A stretch of DNA of 64,000 nucleotides from Clostridia bacterium (lineage in GTDB: Bacteria; Bacillota; Clostridia; Oscillospirales; Ruminococcaceae), in assembly GCA_009929695.1 (NCBI GenBank), contig RZZW01000006.1:1-64000 (forward strand), read 5' to 3'. Position 1 is the stretch's first letter. Every line of letters starts with the position of its first letter. The notes beneath the pieces are model-generated. The model had not been told where the DNA came from. It saw only the letters and a list, made by a program, of their open reading frames with translations, and made no database searches. Below are positions 1 to 10,392 of the stretch, one piece after another. The position numbers and the translations under genes are program-made.

Positions 1-3
1 ATC

Positions 4-86
4 TGTCATTCTGAGGAGCGAAGCGACGAAGAATCTTAAAACCTACCGCAATGCGCAAAAGATTCTTCGCTTCGCTCAGAATGACA
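4..86. repeat. Long inverted repeat, TCATTCTGAG family
   Basis: The arms begin TGTCATTCTGAG and end CTCAGAATGACA, with GAAGAATCTT / AAGATTCTTC further in, so the segment can fold into one long imperfect hairpin. A nearly identical copy lies at 33179-33261 and shorter relatives at 19438-19466 and 25369-25445. No gene is visible between here and atpC. Confidence 0.85.
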
Positions 87-151
87 AGGGGTTTGCACAG
101 CGCCGCGGCAAAGGACGCCATGTATGGTGCAACTACAATGCTACAAAGTGC

Positions 152-224
152 GTAGGGCACGACGACTCGGCGTGCCGTAAGATTTGCGCACAACTAGCGG
201 CGTGCCGAGGTCGTCACGCCCTAC
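152..224. repeat. GTAGGG-family palindromic element
   Basis: The element starts GTAGGGCACGACGACTCGG and ends with the matching CACGCCCTAC. Each half also contains its own CGGCGTGCCG-type palindrome. Elements with this core recur at 38212-38292 and 48991-49062. Confidence 0.8.
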
Positions 225-242
225 TGTGCATAGCAAAAATAA

Positions 243-280
243 AAACCTGCGCCTTTGCAAATTTACAAAGGCGCAGGTTT
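243..280 (-). terminator. Rho-independent terminator of the atp operon
   Basis: A perfect 15-bp stem (AAACCTGCGCCTTTG pairing with its complement at 266-280) sits directly after atpC. It is followed on the minus strand by a T-rich run. Confidence 0.85.
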
Positions 281-284
281 AATT

Positions 285-677
285 TTATTTTGCAACATCA
301 ATTCTTGTCAGTGCGCGGGAGAGCTTGGCTTTGGCTAGGCACAAGTCCTCGTCGGTTTTGGCGTCGCTCACTAGCTGTTCGGCGCGGGTTTTGGCGCGTT
401 CAGCGCGGTCTGCGTCAATGTCGGTGTCCCACTCAAATGTGGTGGCGCACAGGCGCACGTTGTCGTCTCGCACTGTCAGCACGCCGCCGCTGCACGCCGC
501 TTGGCGCTTTTTGCTGTCTATTGTAATCTGCGCCACGCCGGTGGCAAGCGCCGTCACATAGTAGGTGTGGCGCGGCATTATGCACACGTCGCCGTCGATG
601 GTGCGCACAATAATGCGCTCGGCCTCGCCGTTGTAAAACTCTCCGTCGGGCGTGACAATATTAAGTTGAAATGTCAT
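285..677 (-). CDS. atpC: F-type ATP synthase epsilon subunit
   Basis: The epsilon subunit belongs to the F1 central stalk, couples gamma/c-ring rotation to catalysis and restrains ATP hydrolysis. The 130-residue product has the N-terminal beta-sandwich opening typical of the family (FQLNIVTPDGEFYNGEAE) and an Ala/Arg/Lys-rich C-terminal helical hairpin from about residue 88. The ATG is preceded by AGAGGTG. It is the last gene of the minus-strand atp operon, 12 bases downstream of atpD, and is followed by the terminator at 243-280. Length and order match the usual bacterial arrangement, so identification is secure. Confidence 0.95.
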   Translation of the reverse strand: MTFQLNIVTPDGEFYNGEAERIIVRTIDGDVCIMPRHTYYVTALATGVAQITIDSKKRQAACSGGVLTVRDDNVRLCATTFEWDTDIDADRAERAKTRAEQLVSDAKTDEDLCLAKAKLSRALTRIDVAK

Positions 678-689
678 AAGGGCACCTCT

Positions 690-2135
<1,446 letters not shown>

Positions 2136-2195
2136 TTACGATTTATATGTGCTTGCAATCCGTAGGGGCGAATTTTGCAAAAACCGGATACGCCG

Positions 2196-3047
2196 TTACG
2201 CCTCTGCGCCCGCGACGATTTCGGTGATCTCCTGCGTAATGGCACCCTGTCTTGCGCGGTTGTATTTAAGCGACAAATCAGCTATCATGTCGCCCGCGTT
2301 TTTGCTTGCGGCGTCCATTGCGGTGCGGCGCGCGCCCTGCTCGGACGCGACGCTCTCAGCCAGCGCACCGTATATAATTCCGCCCACATATTCGGGCACG
2401 ATGGCGTTATATACAGCCTCGGCTGACGGCTCGTACAGCACAAGATTTTCCGCGCCGTTTTTTGCTTCCTTGCGCTCGTAGCGTATGGGCAGAGCTGTCA
2501 AAACAGCCGGCTCTTGCGAAAGCATCGAAACAAAGTTTGTGTACGCCACAAACAGCCTGTCAAAATCTCCGCGCGCGTATTTGTCGCATAAAAGCTTCGA
2601 CGCGGCGAAGCAGTCTCCGAGAGAGACGTGCTCCGCGACGGAGTAAGCGTCAGTGACGATTTCAATGCCGCAGCGGTGGCAGTATTCAACAGCCTTTTTG
2701 CCTATCGGCATAGCGCACACAGGCGCGCCGCTCATGTGCGACTGCACATTTTTGAAAAGGTTAGAGTTATACCCGCCCGCAAGCCCTCTGTCGCCCGCGA
2801 TAATGATGTAGCACTCCTTTTTAACCTCGCGTTTTTGTACAAACGGCGACGAAAAATCGGTGTTTCCGTAGGCGAAATCATTCAGCGCGGCGTGCAGAGT
2901 GTTGAAATATGGGCGCGTGCTCTCGGCGCGCATTTTGGCGCGTCTTAGCTTTGACGAGGCAACAAGCTCCATGGCTTTTGTTATCTGCATGGTGCTCTCA
3001 ACGCTTTTTATGCGAAGCTTGATGTCCTTCATGTTGGCAGCAGCCAT
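2196..3047 (-). CDS. atpG: F-type ATP synthase gamma subunit
   Basis: Gamma is the rotating shaft inside the alpha3beta3 ring. The 283-residue product has the expected two long terminal helices: an N-terminal MKDIKLRIKSVESTMQITKA helix that includes the conserved ITKAMELVASSKLRRA stretch, and a C-terminal helix ending in RARQGAITQEITEIVAGAEA. A Rossmann-like middle contains ITAGDRGLAGGYN-type residues (here IIAGDRGLAGGYN). The start follows AGGGGGCAGG. The gene lies 12 bases after atpA. Confidence 0.95.
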   Translation of the reverse strand: MAAANMKDIKLRIKSVESTMQITKAMELVASSKLRRAKMRAESTRPYFNTLHAALNDFAYGNTDFSSPFVQKREVKKECYIIIAGDRGLAGGYNSNLFKNVQSHMSGAPVCAMPIGKKAVEYCHRCGIEIVTDAYSVAEHVSLGDCFAASKLLCDKYARGDFDRLFVAYTNFVSMLSQEPAVLTALPIRYERKEAKNGAENLVLYEPSAEAVYNAIVPEYVGGIIYGALAESVASEQGARRTAMDAASKNAGDMIADLSLKYNRARQGAITQEITEIVAGAEA

Positions 3048-3059
3048 TTTCCTGCCCCC

Positions 3060-4580
3060 TTAATTATGTGATGCAAGAAAACGCTTTGTGAAGTCCTCAA
3101 GCGCTTTTTCAAGCGATTTGACAGTCTCGTCTTCAAGCTTGCCGGTTGTTTTGATGGGCAAAAGCACATCATCCGCGTGAAGATTGTCAAAATCCTCATA
3201 CATCTCCTGCTCGTAGGCTTTCACAAGCTCAAGCGGCACATCGACAAGATAATTGTTTGTGACGGCGTACAAAACGCACACCTGTTTTTCCATCGCGACA
3301 GGCGCGTTGCGGTTTTGCTTTAGCACCTCAACAATGCGCTCGCCCTGCGCCAAACGGCGCTTTGTGTCAGAGTCAAGGTCGCTGCCGAACTGCGCAAAGC
3401 TTTGCAGCTCGCGATACTGCGAATATGCAAGCTTAAGCGTGCCGGAAACCTTTTTCATAGCCTTTGTCTGAGCGTTGCCGCCGACGCGGGAGACGGAGAT
3501 ACCGGGGTTGACAGCGGGCATAACGCCTGAATGGAAAAGCTCGCTCTCAAGGAATATCTGGCCGTCCGTGATTGAGATGACGTTTGTGGGGATATACGCC
3601 GAAACGTCGCCCGCCTGCGTCTCGATTATCGGCAGCGCGGTTATAGAGCCTCCGCCGTATTCGGGCGCGACACAAGCCGCACGTTCTAATAGACGGCTGT
3701 GAAGATAGAATACGTCGCCGGGGTACGCTTCGCGTCCGGGCGGGCGGCGAATAAGCAGAGAAAGTGCGCGGTAGGCAACAGCGTGCTTGCTTAAATCGTC
3801 ATAGATTATAAGCACGTCCTTGCCCTGCGCCATGAAATATTCCGCCATAGCGCAGCCGGAATACGGCGCGATATATTGCAGCGGAGAAAGCTCCGATGCA
3901 GACGCGGAAACAACAGTCGTATATTCCATTGCACCCGCCATTGTCAGCGTTTCAACAAGCTGTGCAACAGTTGAACGCTTTTGACCGATGGCGACGTAAA
4001 TGCAAATTACGTCCTGTCCCTTTTGGTTGATTATTGTGTCCGTCGCAATGACGGTTTTGCCCGTCTGACGGTCGCCTATTATAAGCTCGCGCTGGCCTCT
4101 GCCGATAGGTATCATGCTGTCGATGGCCTTGATGCCTGTTTGCAGCGGCACAGAAACGCTCTTGCGCTCGATGATGCCGGGGGCGTTGTTCTCGATTGGG
4201 CGCGTCTCGGTTGTCTCCATTGCGCCCTTGCCGTCGATTGGCTGTCCGAGCGCGTTTACAACGCGTCCGATAAGCGCTTCGCCGACGGGTACAGACACCA
4301 CGCGCCCTGTGCGTTTTACGGTGTCGCCCTCTTTAATTCCCTCGTCTGTGCCGAGGATAACAAGCGAAACGCTGTTCTCGTTGAGGTTGAGCGCCATGCC
4401 GTACTCGCCGTTCGGAAACTCGATAAGCTCGTTCGCCATACATTTTTCAAGCCCGTAGGCTGTCGCGATGCCGTCGCCGACAGAGATTACCGTGCCTGTC
4501 TCGGTGTTTTCGATTTTATTGCCGTAATTTTTGATTTGCGCCTTGATGATTTTGCTGATATCTTCAGGTTTGAGCTGCAT
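3060..4580 (-). CDS. atpA: F-type ATP synthase alpha subunit
   Basis: Alpha is the non-catalytic nucleotide-binding subunit of F1. The product has 506 residues: N-terminal beta-barrel, P-loop GDRQTGKT at 169-176, and the conserved [17 protein letters not shown] region in the C-terminal half. A GGTGAG ribosome site precedes the ATG. It lies 18 bases downstream of atpH. The length and all signature segments are normal. The long plus-strand reading frames opposite it are shadows. Confidence 0.96.
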   Translation of the reverse strand: MQLKPEDISKIIKAQIKNYGNKIENTETGTVISVGDGIATAYGLEKCMANELIEFPNGEYGMALNLNENSVSLVILGTDEGIKEGDTVKRTGRVVSVPVGEALIGRVVNALGQPIDGKGAMETTETRPIENNAPGIIERKSVSVPLQTGIKAIDSMIPIGRGQRELIIGDRQTGKTVIATDTIINQKGQDVICIYVAIGQKRSTVAQLVETLTMAGAMEYTTVVSASASELSPLQYIAPYSGCAMAEYFMAQGKDVLIIYDDLSKHAVAYRALSLLIRRPPGREAYPGDVFYLHSRLLERAACVAPEYGGGSITALPIIETQAGDVSAYIPTNVISITDGQIFLESELFHSGVMPAVNPGISVSRVGGNAQTKAMKKVSGTLKLAYSQYRELQSFAQFGSDLDSDTKRRLAQGERIVEVLKQNRNAPVAMEKQVCVLYAVTNNYLVDVPLELVKAYEQEMYEDFDNLHADDVLLPIKTTGKLEDETVKSLEKALEDFTKRFLASHN

Positions 4581-4598
4581 TATCTCACCAACTTTACT

Positions 4599-5132
4599 TT
4601 AATTGGACATAAGCGCCTGCCGCACCGCGGAGAGGCGTCCGGCAACAGAGCCGTCAAGCTCTGTTCCGTCATAGCTTACCTTCACGCCGCCGATAAGCTT
4701 TTCGTCGACGATATTTGTAAGCAATATTTTTTTGCCTGTGATGTTGCCCAGCTTTTGGGCAAGCGCCGTTTTTTGCTCGTCGGCAAGAGCCGCGGCTGAC
4801 GCAGCCGTGACGGGCATTATGCCGCGTGCCTTGTACAAAAGCTCAAGATACGCCCTCGCGCATGCGGGCAGAGCTTCAAGCGCCGATTTTTCGCAGAGAA
4901 TTTTTATGAAATTGACAACATACGCGTGCAATTCGCCGCCGAGCGCCTCATCTATAAGCTGCGTGCGCGTCTCGCGAGGTATCGACGGCTCTGAAAGCAG
5001 CTTTAAATAATCGGGGTTTTCGGCAAAAATTTGCTGCGCAAAATCAAGCGAGGTCAGCACATCATCTGCGACGTTTTCCTCATACGCAAGCTCAAACAGC
5101 GCTCTGCCGTATTCCTTTTCGCCGCCCGTCAT
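4599..5132 (-). CDS. atpH: F-type ATP synthase delta subunit
   Basis: Delta is the peripheral-stalk subunit that ties the top of F1 to the b subunits (OSCP family). The 177-residue product has the helical N-terminal domain (EYGRALFELAYEENVADDVL) and the conserved C-terminal beta segment (NIVDEKLIGGVKVSYDGTELDGSV). Its ATG overlaps the end of atpF by four bases, which suggests translational coupling. Sequence conservation in this family is low, but the position and C-terminal motif make the call firm. Confidence 0.93.
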   Translation of the reverse strand: MTGGEKEYGRALFELAYEENVADDVLTSLDFAQQIFAENPDYLKLLSEPSIPRETRTQLIDEALGGELHAYVVNFIKILCEKSALEALPACARAYLELLYKARGIMPVTAASAAALADEQKTALAQKLGNITGKKILLTNIVDEKLIGGVKVSYDGTELDGSVAGRLSAVRQALMSN

Positions 5133-5632
5133 GACGCGTCACCGACATGGCTTATAAAATCGTCGATAAGCGCCTTGTGGGTGTTCGGGTCAATCTCCTT
5201 TTCGACAACCTTGCCGGCGATTTCGATAGCTATGCCGGAAATATCGTCCTTGAGAGACGCGGCTGCCTTTTTGCGCTCTGACTCAATGTCCGCCTCCGCT
5301 TTTGTCTTTATGGCGGCGGCTTCTGTTTTTGCTTCTATAAGCATTTCCTCGCTTCTCGCCGTGGCGCGAAGGGTGGCTGTTTTCACAATATCCGTCGCTT
5401 CCGATTTCGCCGCTGAAAGCCGCTGAACATACTCTATTTCAAGCTCTCTTGCGGCTGTGTTTGCCCTGTCTGCCTCGTCGTAGGTGGCGGCAATTTCAGC
5501 CTGACGCTTGTCTAAAATATCCTGCACAGGCTTGAAAAGAAACTTTTTAAACAGCCACGCAAGAAGTAAAAGGTTGCATATCGTAAATATGAAGCTCCAC
5601 GGCATTATTGTGACTAAAGACTGGTGTTCCAA
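5129..5632 (-). CDS. atpF: F-type ATP synthase b subunit
   Basis: This is the peripheral-stalk b subunit: one N-terminal membrane helix (about residues 10-30, FIFTICNLLLLAWLFKKFLF) followed by a long Ala/Glu/Lys/Arg-rich coiled coil to residue 167. The KPVQDILDKRQAEI segment after the membrane helix is characteristic. The gene overlaps atpH by four bases and lies 35 bases after atpE. One b gene is present, so a b homodimer is expected. Confidence 0.94.
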   Translation of the reverse strand: MEHQSLVTIMPWSFIFTICNLLLLAWLFKKFLFKPVQDILDKRQAEIAATYDEADRANTAARELEIEYVQRLSAAKSEATDIVKTATLRATARSEEMLIEAKTEAAAIKTKAEADIESERKKAAASLKDDISGIAIEIAGKVVEKEIDPNTHKALIDDFISHVGDAS

Positions 5633-5667
5633 GTTGTTTCCCCCTTAGTTTGGGTTTTGTTTTTGCT

Positions 5668-5955
<288 letters not shown>

Positions 5956-5986
5956 TTATTAACTGTTTATCAACACGCCGGGGAAA

Positions 5987-6733
5987 TTATTCCTCGGCTG
6001 CGTTTGCAATGTAAAGCGTTGTGAGCATACAGAATATAAACGCCTGCATAAAGCTTGAAAACAAGTCGAAATAAATCGACAAAACGGCGGGAATACCGAA
6101 CTGCAACAGGGGAATATTCGACAAAAAGCTGCCGACAGCGCCGGGAATAAGCCCAAACAGCGCGCTTGACGCAAGCGCAAGCGCCGCATAAACAAGCGCC
6201 GTGATAACGCTGCCCGAGACGATGTTGCCAAAATGACGAAACGCCATCGAGATAGGCGTCGCAACCTCGCTCAAAACGTTGAACGGTGTGAGCACTGCGA
6301 TGGGCTTTGCGAACCCAAGCAGATATCCGCCAAGCCCGCCCGCCTTGATTTTATGGTAGGTGATGAGCACAAACACAAGCACAGCCCACGCGAGCGTCGT
6401 CGACAAATCGCTCGTCGGCGGGTACATGCCTATGACGCTGAGTAAGCTCGAGAACACCGAAGCCGCAAATAAAGCCGCGACAAACGGCGTAAAATAGGCG
6501 AATTTTTCGCCCATATTTCCCTGCACAAAGTTTTTCGCAAGATTTACAATGTATTCGGCAATAATCTGGCGCTTGCTTGTCGGGCGCACTTTTAAATCGT
6601 GCGTCAAAAACAGGCAAAGCAAAAATAAAACAAACGTCACAATCGCGCCGTTTACAATAGTTTCCGTGATGGGAATGCCGCCAAGCACAGGAATAGTGAA
6701 ATAAATTTTTGCGCCCTCTATGGTAACATTCAT
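5987..6733 (-). CDS. atpB: F-type ATP synthase a subunit
   Basis: The a subunit is the membrane stator that forms the ion half-channels beside the c ring. The 248-residue product has about six hydrophobic segments. The essential arginine is R166 in ISMAFRHFGNIVSG, and the last helices include the FDLFSSFMQAFIFCMLTTLYI segment. The start overlaps the end of atpI by four bases (ATGA). The protein is complete, and its neighbours atpI and atpE confirm the assignment. Confidence 0.94.
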   Translation of the reverse strand: MNVTIEGAKIYFTIPVLGGIPITETIVNGAIVTFVLFLLCLFLTHDLKVRPTSKRQIIAEYIVNLAKNFVQGNMGEKFAYFTPFVAALFAASVFSSLLSVIGMYPPTSDLSTTLAWAVLVFVLITYHKIKAGGLGGYLLGFAKPIAVLTPFNVLSEVATPISMAFRHFGNIVSGSVITALVYAALALASSALFGLIPGAVGSFLSNIPLLQFGIPAVLSIYFDLFSSFMQAFIFCMLTTLYIANAAEE

Positions 6734-7146
6734 TCTTTTTTCTCACCGTCCTTTGATTTATCGGGCTTGTACATACCCATAATCTGCATTACAGCAATAG
6801 TCAAACGCGGAAACAGCAGCGGAATAACCGTCGCTATCCACGAAAAGCACGAAAGCTTTACACCCAGCACAACAATTGCTATTGTGCCCAGCATTCTAAG
6901 CGAATACGAAAGCTGCAATTTAAGCTTGCTGCGGCTCTCGCTCGCCTCGGCAGTCGCAAGCTGCACACTTATGCCAAGCAACAAAAAGTTAATTATAGCC
7001 CACGCACAGCCCATCAAAGAGCCATATAAAACAGGCATGTCCCATTTTCCGATGAAAAAAAACACAAGGTTAAGCACAGCGCCAAGCGCCACAGTGCCTA
7101 TTGTAATGTGAAAAAGCTCTTTCTTCACAGCAGGCTGAAGCTTCAT
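6730..7146 (-). CDS. atpI: ATP synthase subunit I-like membrane protein
   Basis: The 138-residue protein has four predicted membrane segments (around 13-33, 38-58, 80-97 and 100-118) and a charged C-terminal tail, DKSKDGEKKE. The position immediately before atpB, with a four-base overlap, and the topology fit the AtpI/UncI family, which helps assemble the c ring in some bacteria. Sequence conservation in this family is weak, so the name rests mainly on context and topology. Confidence 0.75.
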   Translation of the reverse strand: MKLQPAVKKELFHITIGTVALGAVLNLVFFFIGKWDMPVLYGSLMGCAWAIINFLLLGISVQLATAEASESRSKLKLQLSYSLRMLGTIAIVVLGVKLSCFSWIATVIPLLFPRLTIAVMQIMGMYKPDKSKDGEKKE

Positions 7147-7188
7147 ATTGTCACTCCAATTTTAGTTTATTAATTTGCACAAATATGC

Positions 7189-7259
7189 ACGGGGCGGAGA
7201 ACCCGTCCCCTACAACTGTTCTAAGGCAAGCGTGTAGGGGAGGCGTTTCGCCTCCCGTC
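7189..7259. repeat. GTAGGG-family half elements
   Basis: Two outward-facing half units lie between atpI and the atpZ-like gene: GGGGCGG...CCGTCCCCTAC, then GTAGGGGAGGCGTTTCGCCT. Each half can form a short hairpin. Unlike most full copies, the two cores differ from one another. Confidence 0.65.
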
Positions 7260-7285
7260 GATTTTGCGCCATACGGAAAGTGCGG

Positions 7286-7525
7286 TTATTTTTTTTCGCC
7301 GTTTTTCTTCATAAAATACTTCGCAAACGACGCAAAGCTGCTTATTGCTCCGCCGACGCCGAGGATAATCGCGGGTATAAATATCCACGCGCCGAGCGCA
7401 AATTTTTCGCGCAGCCACCACGCGCCGAGCAGGCATAGGATGATGGGCGTCGCAAGCGAAAGGCCAAGCTGCGTAAGCCACGTCAAATATTGCATCGCCA
7501 CAAGCAGAGGGCTTTTTTTCATCAT
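7286..7525 (-). CDS. AtpZ/AtpI-like small membrane protein
   Basis: The 79-residue product has two membrane helices (TQLGLSLATPIILCLLGAWW, then WIFIPAIILGVGGAISSF) and a lysine-rich tail. This is the form of the AtpZ/AtpI proteins that open many Firmicutes atp operons and have been linked to Mg2+/Ca2+ handling or ring assembly. The ATG at 7525 was chosen because GGGGG lies just upstream; a longer in-frame start lacks a ribosome site. It is the first gene after the promoter at 7567-7595. Confidence 0.75.
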   Translation of the reverse strand: MMKKSPLLVAMQYLTWLTQLGLSLATPIILCLLGAWWLREKFALGAWIFIPAIILGVGGAISSFASFAKYFMKKNGEKK

Positions 7526-7566
7526 ATTACCCCCGCAAATTTGTAAATTCAATTGCATTCTCATCT

Positions 7567-7595
7567 ATTATACACAGAAAAACAAGCAGTTGCAA
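7567..7595 (-). promoter_or_regulatory. Predicted promoter of the atp operon
   Basis: On the minus strand a -35-like TTGCAA (7590-7595) and a consensus -10 TATAAT (7567-7572) are separated by 17 bases. The leader before the first ATG would be about 35 bases. Confidence 0.65.
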
Positions 7596-7739
7596 CCTTA
7601 AAATAAGGCATTTTCAACATTTTTGCTTTTTTGCCCGCCATTTGCATTTTACATCGCTTTTACTATTGCTTTTATACCTAAAAAAATGGTATTCTTAATT
7701 GCATATGGGAGATTTTTTGACGGAAAGAGGAGAATTTTG

Positions 7740-9221
7740 TTGACAGGCTTTGACAACAGCTTATATATCCATAAGCAAAAGGAAAAAATATTAGAGCGTA
7801 TCACGCATTTTGACGGCAAGCTATATCTTGAATTTGGGGGCAAAATCTTTGACGATTACCACGCCGCCCGCGTGCTGCCGGGCTATGACGCAAACTGCAA
7901 AATACGCCTTTTATACGAGCTGCGCGACCAAGCGGAGCTCATAATCGCCATCTCCGCCGGAGATATCGAAAAAACAAAGGTGCGCGCCGACCTCGGCATA
8001 AGCTACGACATGGAGGTCTTGCGCCTTTTAGACGACATCAAGCACATGGGTATCGAGGTCAACAGCATCGTCATCACGCAGTATACAGGCCAGCCCGCCG
8101 CCGATGCGTTCTCCACAAAGCTCACAACGCGCGGCATCAAAAACTATATTCATCGCCCGATAAAAGGCTATCCCACCGACATCGCCTACATTTGCAGCGA
8201 CGACGGCTACGGCGCAAACCCTTATGTCGAGACAACAAAGCCGCTCGTCGTCGTCACAGCGCCGGGCCCCGGCTCGGGCAAGCTTGCAACGTGCCTTTCA
8301 CAGGTGTATCACGAGCACAAGCGCGGCTTAAAGTCGGGCTACGCAAAATTCGAGACGTTCCCCATATGGAATATCCCGCTCAAGCACCCTGTCAATTTGG
8401 CGTATGAAGCCGCGACGGCAGATTTGGCCGACGTGAACATGATTGACCCGTTCCATTTAGAAGCCTACGGCACAACAACCGTCAACTATAACCGCGACGT
8501 GGACGCGTTCCCGATAGTCCGCAACATACTCTCATGCATGTCAGACGGCGAGGACGATATGTACAAATCGCCCACAGACATGGGCGTAAACATGGCGGGC
8601 TACGCTATAACAGACGACGCGGCAGTGCGCGAAGCGGCAAATCAAGAGATTATCCGCCGCTATTTTAAAGCCGCGTGCGACCACAAGCAGGGCAAAGGCA
8701 CAGCCGAGGCCGAGGACAAAATTAAGCGCATAATGCAGGAGCTGCATTTAGAGCCGAAAAACCGCGCCGTAGTTGAGCCCGCGCTAGAAAAAGCAGCGTC
8801 CGCAGGCGTTTCCGCAAGCGCAATACAGCTTCCCGACGGCAAAATAGTCACCGGCAAAGCGAGCAATTTAATGAGCGCGTGCTCGTCGTGCGTACTAAAC
8901 GCCATAAAGACACTCGCGAGCATAGACGACTCGCTGACGTTAATAAGCCCGATAATTTTAGAGCCGATTTTGAAGCTTAAAATAGATATTTTAGGCAGCC
9001 GTTCAAGCGTGCTGAAGGTCGATGACGTGCTCGCAGCACTGTCGATAACCGCCGCCACAAACAGCATGACAGCAAGCGCCATGGCCGCCCTGCCAAAGCT
9101 GCGCGAGTGCGACATGCACTCAACAACCATGCTCCACACCGGCGACGAAGGCACTTTGCGCAAACTGGGTCTGCGCCTGACGTGTGAACCCGAATTTCCG
9201 AGCAAAGACCTATTCTTTTAA
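7740..9221 (+). CDS. DUF1846 family protein
   Basis: This 493-residue protein matches the DUF1846 family by its opening (TGFDNSLYIHKQKEKILERI), the YLEFGGKIFDDYHAARVLPG segment, the P-loop-like GPGSGK near residue 200, and the length (about 495 in relatives). The family is conserved in anaerobes and lactobacilli and has no established function. The start is TTG at 7740, because AGAGGAG lies seven bases before it and the protein then begins as relatives do. Reading on from an upstream ATG at 7623 would add 39 hydrophobic residues with no ribosome site. It is divergent from the atp operon. Confidence 0.85.
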   Translation: MTGFDNSLYIHKQKEKILERITHFDGKLYLEFGGKIFDDYHAARVLPGYDANCKIRLLYELRDQAELIIAISAGDIEKTKVRADLGISYDMEVLRLLDDIKHMGIEVNSIVITQYTGQPAADAFSTKLTTRGIKNYIHRPIKGYPTDIAYICSDDGYGANPYVETTKPLVVVTAPGPGSGKLATCLSQVYHEHKRGLKSGYAKFETFPIWNIPLKHPVNLAYEAATADLADVNMIDPFHLEAYGTTTVNYNRDVDAFPIVRNILSCMSDGEDDMYKSPTDMGVNMAGYAITDDAAVREAANQEIIRRYFKAACDHKQGKGTAEAEDKIKRIMQELHLEPKNRAVVEPALEKAASAGVSASAIQLPDGKIVTGKASNLMSACSSCVLNAIKTLASIDDSLTLISPIILEPILKLKIDILGSRSSVLKVDDVLAALSITAATNSMTASAMAALPKLRECDMHSTTMLHTGDEGTLRKLGLRLTCEPEFPSKDLFF

Positions 9222-9241
9222 AAGAAGCAAAATTAAACCCC

Positions 9242-9317
9242 GTAGGGCAAGGGCTCTGCTCTTGCCGTAGGCAGCCTAAAGAGGTCACTTACGGCAAGAG
9301 CAGAGCCCTTGCCCTAC
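9242..9317. repeat. GTAGGG-family element, GGGCTCTGCTCTTGCC core
   Basis: The left half (GTAGGGCAAGGGCTCTGCT...) and right half (...AGCAGAGCCCTTGCCCTAC) are perfect complements, and each half is also palindromic. It lies between the convergent DUF1846 and uppP genes and could serve as a bidirectional terminator. The same core recurs at 14311-14385 and 33040-33113. Confidence 0.85.
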
Positions 9318-9433
9318 AGATATGCTACCTAAAATACACTATTTTTTAAGTGTGCATAGTGTCACAAAATATGCTCCGCAGGCGCTGTAATCATAATTTG
9401 TTAAACGCATGGGCTTGCGTTTTGGCAGCTCGC

Positions 9434-10267
9434 TCATTTTACAACATAAAAATAAACCAAAACAATAACCCCAAGCACAATTCTATACCACCCGAAAATC
9501 TTGAAATCGTGTTTGCGGACGTAGCCCATTAGCCATTTTATGGATAAGAGCGACACCACAAATGCCGATATCATGCCCACCGCGAGCAAAATTACCTCTG
9601 TGCCTGTGAATGCGAGGCCGAATTTTAGCAGCTTTATAAGGCTCGCACCCGCCATGACAGGTATCGCGAGGAAAAACGTGAATTCCGCCGACACCGTGCG
9701 GCTGCACCCAAGCAGCATCGCGCCGATAATTGTCGACCCGCTGCGGCTTGTGCCGGGGATAAGGCTAAGTACCTGAAACGCGCCTATGCCAAGCGCCACA
9801 GGGTACGTCATGCGGCTCAAAGAGCGTATCGCGAAGCGCTTATCCTTGTAGGCGTACTCCATCACAATAAAAATAATACCGTAAACTATAAGCGCTATCG
9901 ACACGACGGTCGGGTTGTGAAAATGCTCGTCGAACCAGTCGTCAAGCGGTATGCCGATAATCGCCGCGGGCAGCATTGCCACAAGCACCTTAAACCACAT
10001 CGTCCACGTGTCGCGCTTGCAAAAACGGTCAATGCCGTGCTCTTCGCTTTTCCAGCAAAACGGCCAAAGCTTGTTCCAAAACAGCACTATAACAGCAATT
10101 ATTGCGCCGAATTGTATCACAACGTCAAACATTTCCTTAAACGCGTCCGACGCGCCAAGCTGTATAAATTCGTCCGCCAAAATAAGGTGTCCTGTGCTAG
10201 AAATCGGCAGCCATTCGGTGAAGCCTTCAATCACGCCAAGAAATAACGCCTTTAAAATGTCAATCAT
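9434..10267 (-). CDS. uppP: Undecaprenyl-diphosphatase (UppP/BacA)
   Basis: This integral membrane enzyme dephosphorylates undecaprenyl pyrophosphate to recycle the peptidoglycan lipid carrier; higher dosage gives bacitracin resistance. The 277-residue product has about eight membrane helices and both family signatures: EGFTEWLPISSTGHLIL near residues 13-29, and PGTSRSGSTI in the second half. The start at 10267 follows GAGGGG and fits the family N-terminus (MIDILKALFLG). Longer upstream frames are read-through of a repeat. No resistance genes flank it, which suggests a housekeeping role. Confidence 0.95.
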   Translation of the reverse strand: MIDILKALFLGVIEGFTEWLPISSTGHLILADEFIQLGASDAFKEMFDVVIQFGAIIAVIVLFWNKLWPFCWKSEEHGIDRFCKRDTWTMWFKVLVAMLPAAIIGIPLDDWFDEHFHNPTVVSIALIVYGIIFIVMEYAYKDKRFAIRSLSRMTYPVALGIGAFQVLSLIPGTSRSGSTIIGAMLLGCSRTVSAEFTFFLAIPVMAGASLIKLLKFGLAFTGTEVILLAVGMISAFVVSLLSIKWLMGYVRKHDFKIFGWYRIVLGVIVLVYFYVVK

Positions 10268-10302
10268 ATTGTAACCCCTCCATATAAATCTACAAAATCT
10301 CT

Positions 10303-10375
10303 GTAGGGCGGGGGCTTGCTCCCACCGTTGTAACAGCATGCCGTAGGTTGCGGCGGGAGCAAGCCCCCGCCCTAC
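10303..10375. repeat. GTAGGG-family element, GGGGGCTTGCTCCC core
   Basis: Matching halves GTAGGGCGGGGGCTTGCTCC and its complement surround a spacer of about 25 bases. The same core recurs at 46033-46105. One base differs in the left arm (CCCACCG against CCCGCCG). Confidence 0.8.
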
Positions 10376-10392
10376 GCGTATCGCAGAAAAAT

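Noticed and set aside
3981-4799. Plus-strand frame of 272 codons opposite atpA/atpH
   Set aside because: It lies entirely on the complement of two well-conserved genes and has no family features; it is a shadow.
7623-7739. Upstream ATG extension of the DUF1846 gene
   Set aside because: It would add 39 mostly hydrophobic residues with no ribosome site; the TTG at 7740 has one and matches the family N-terminus.
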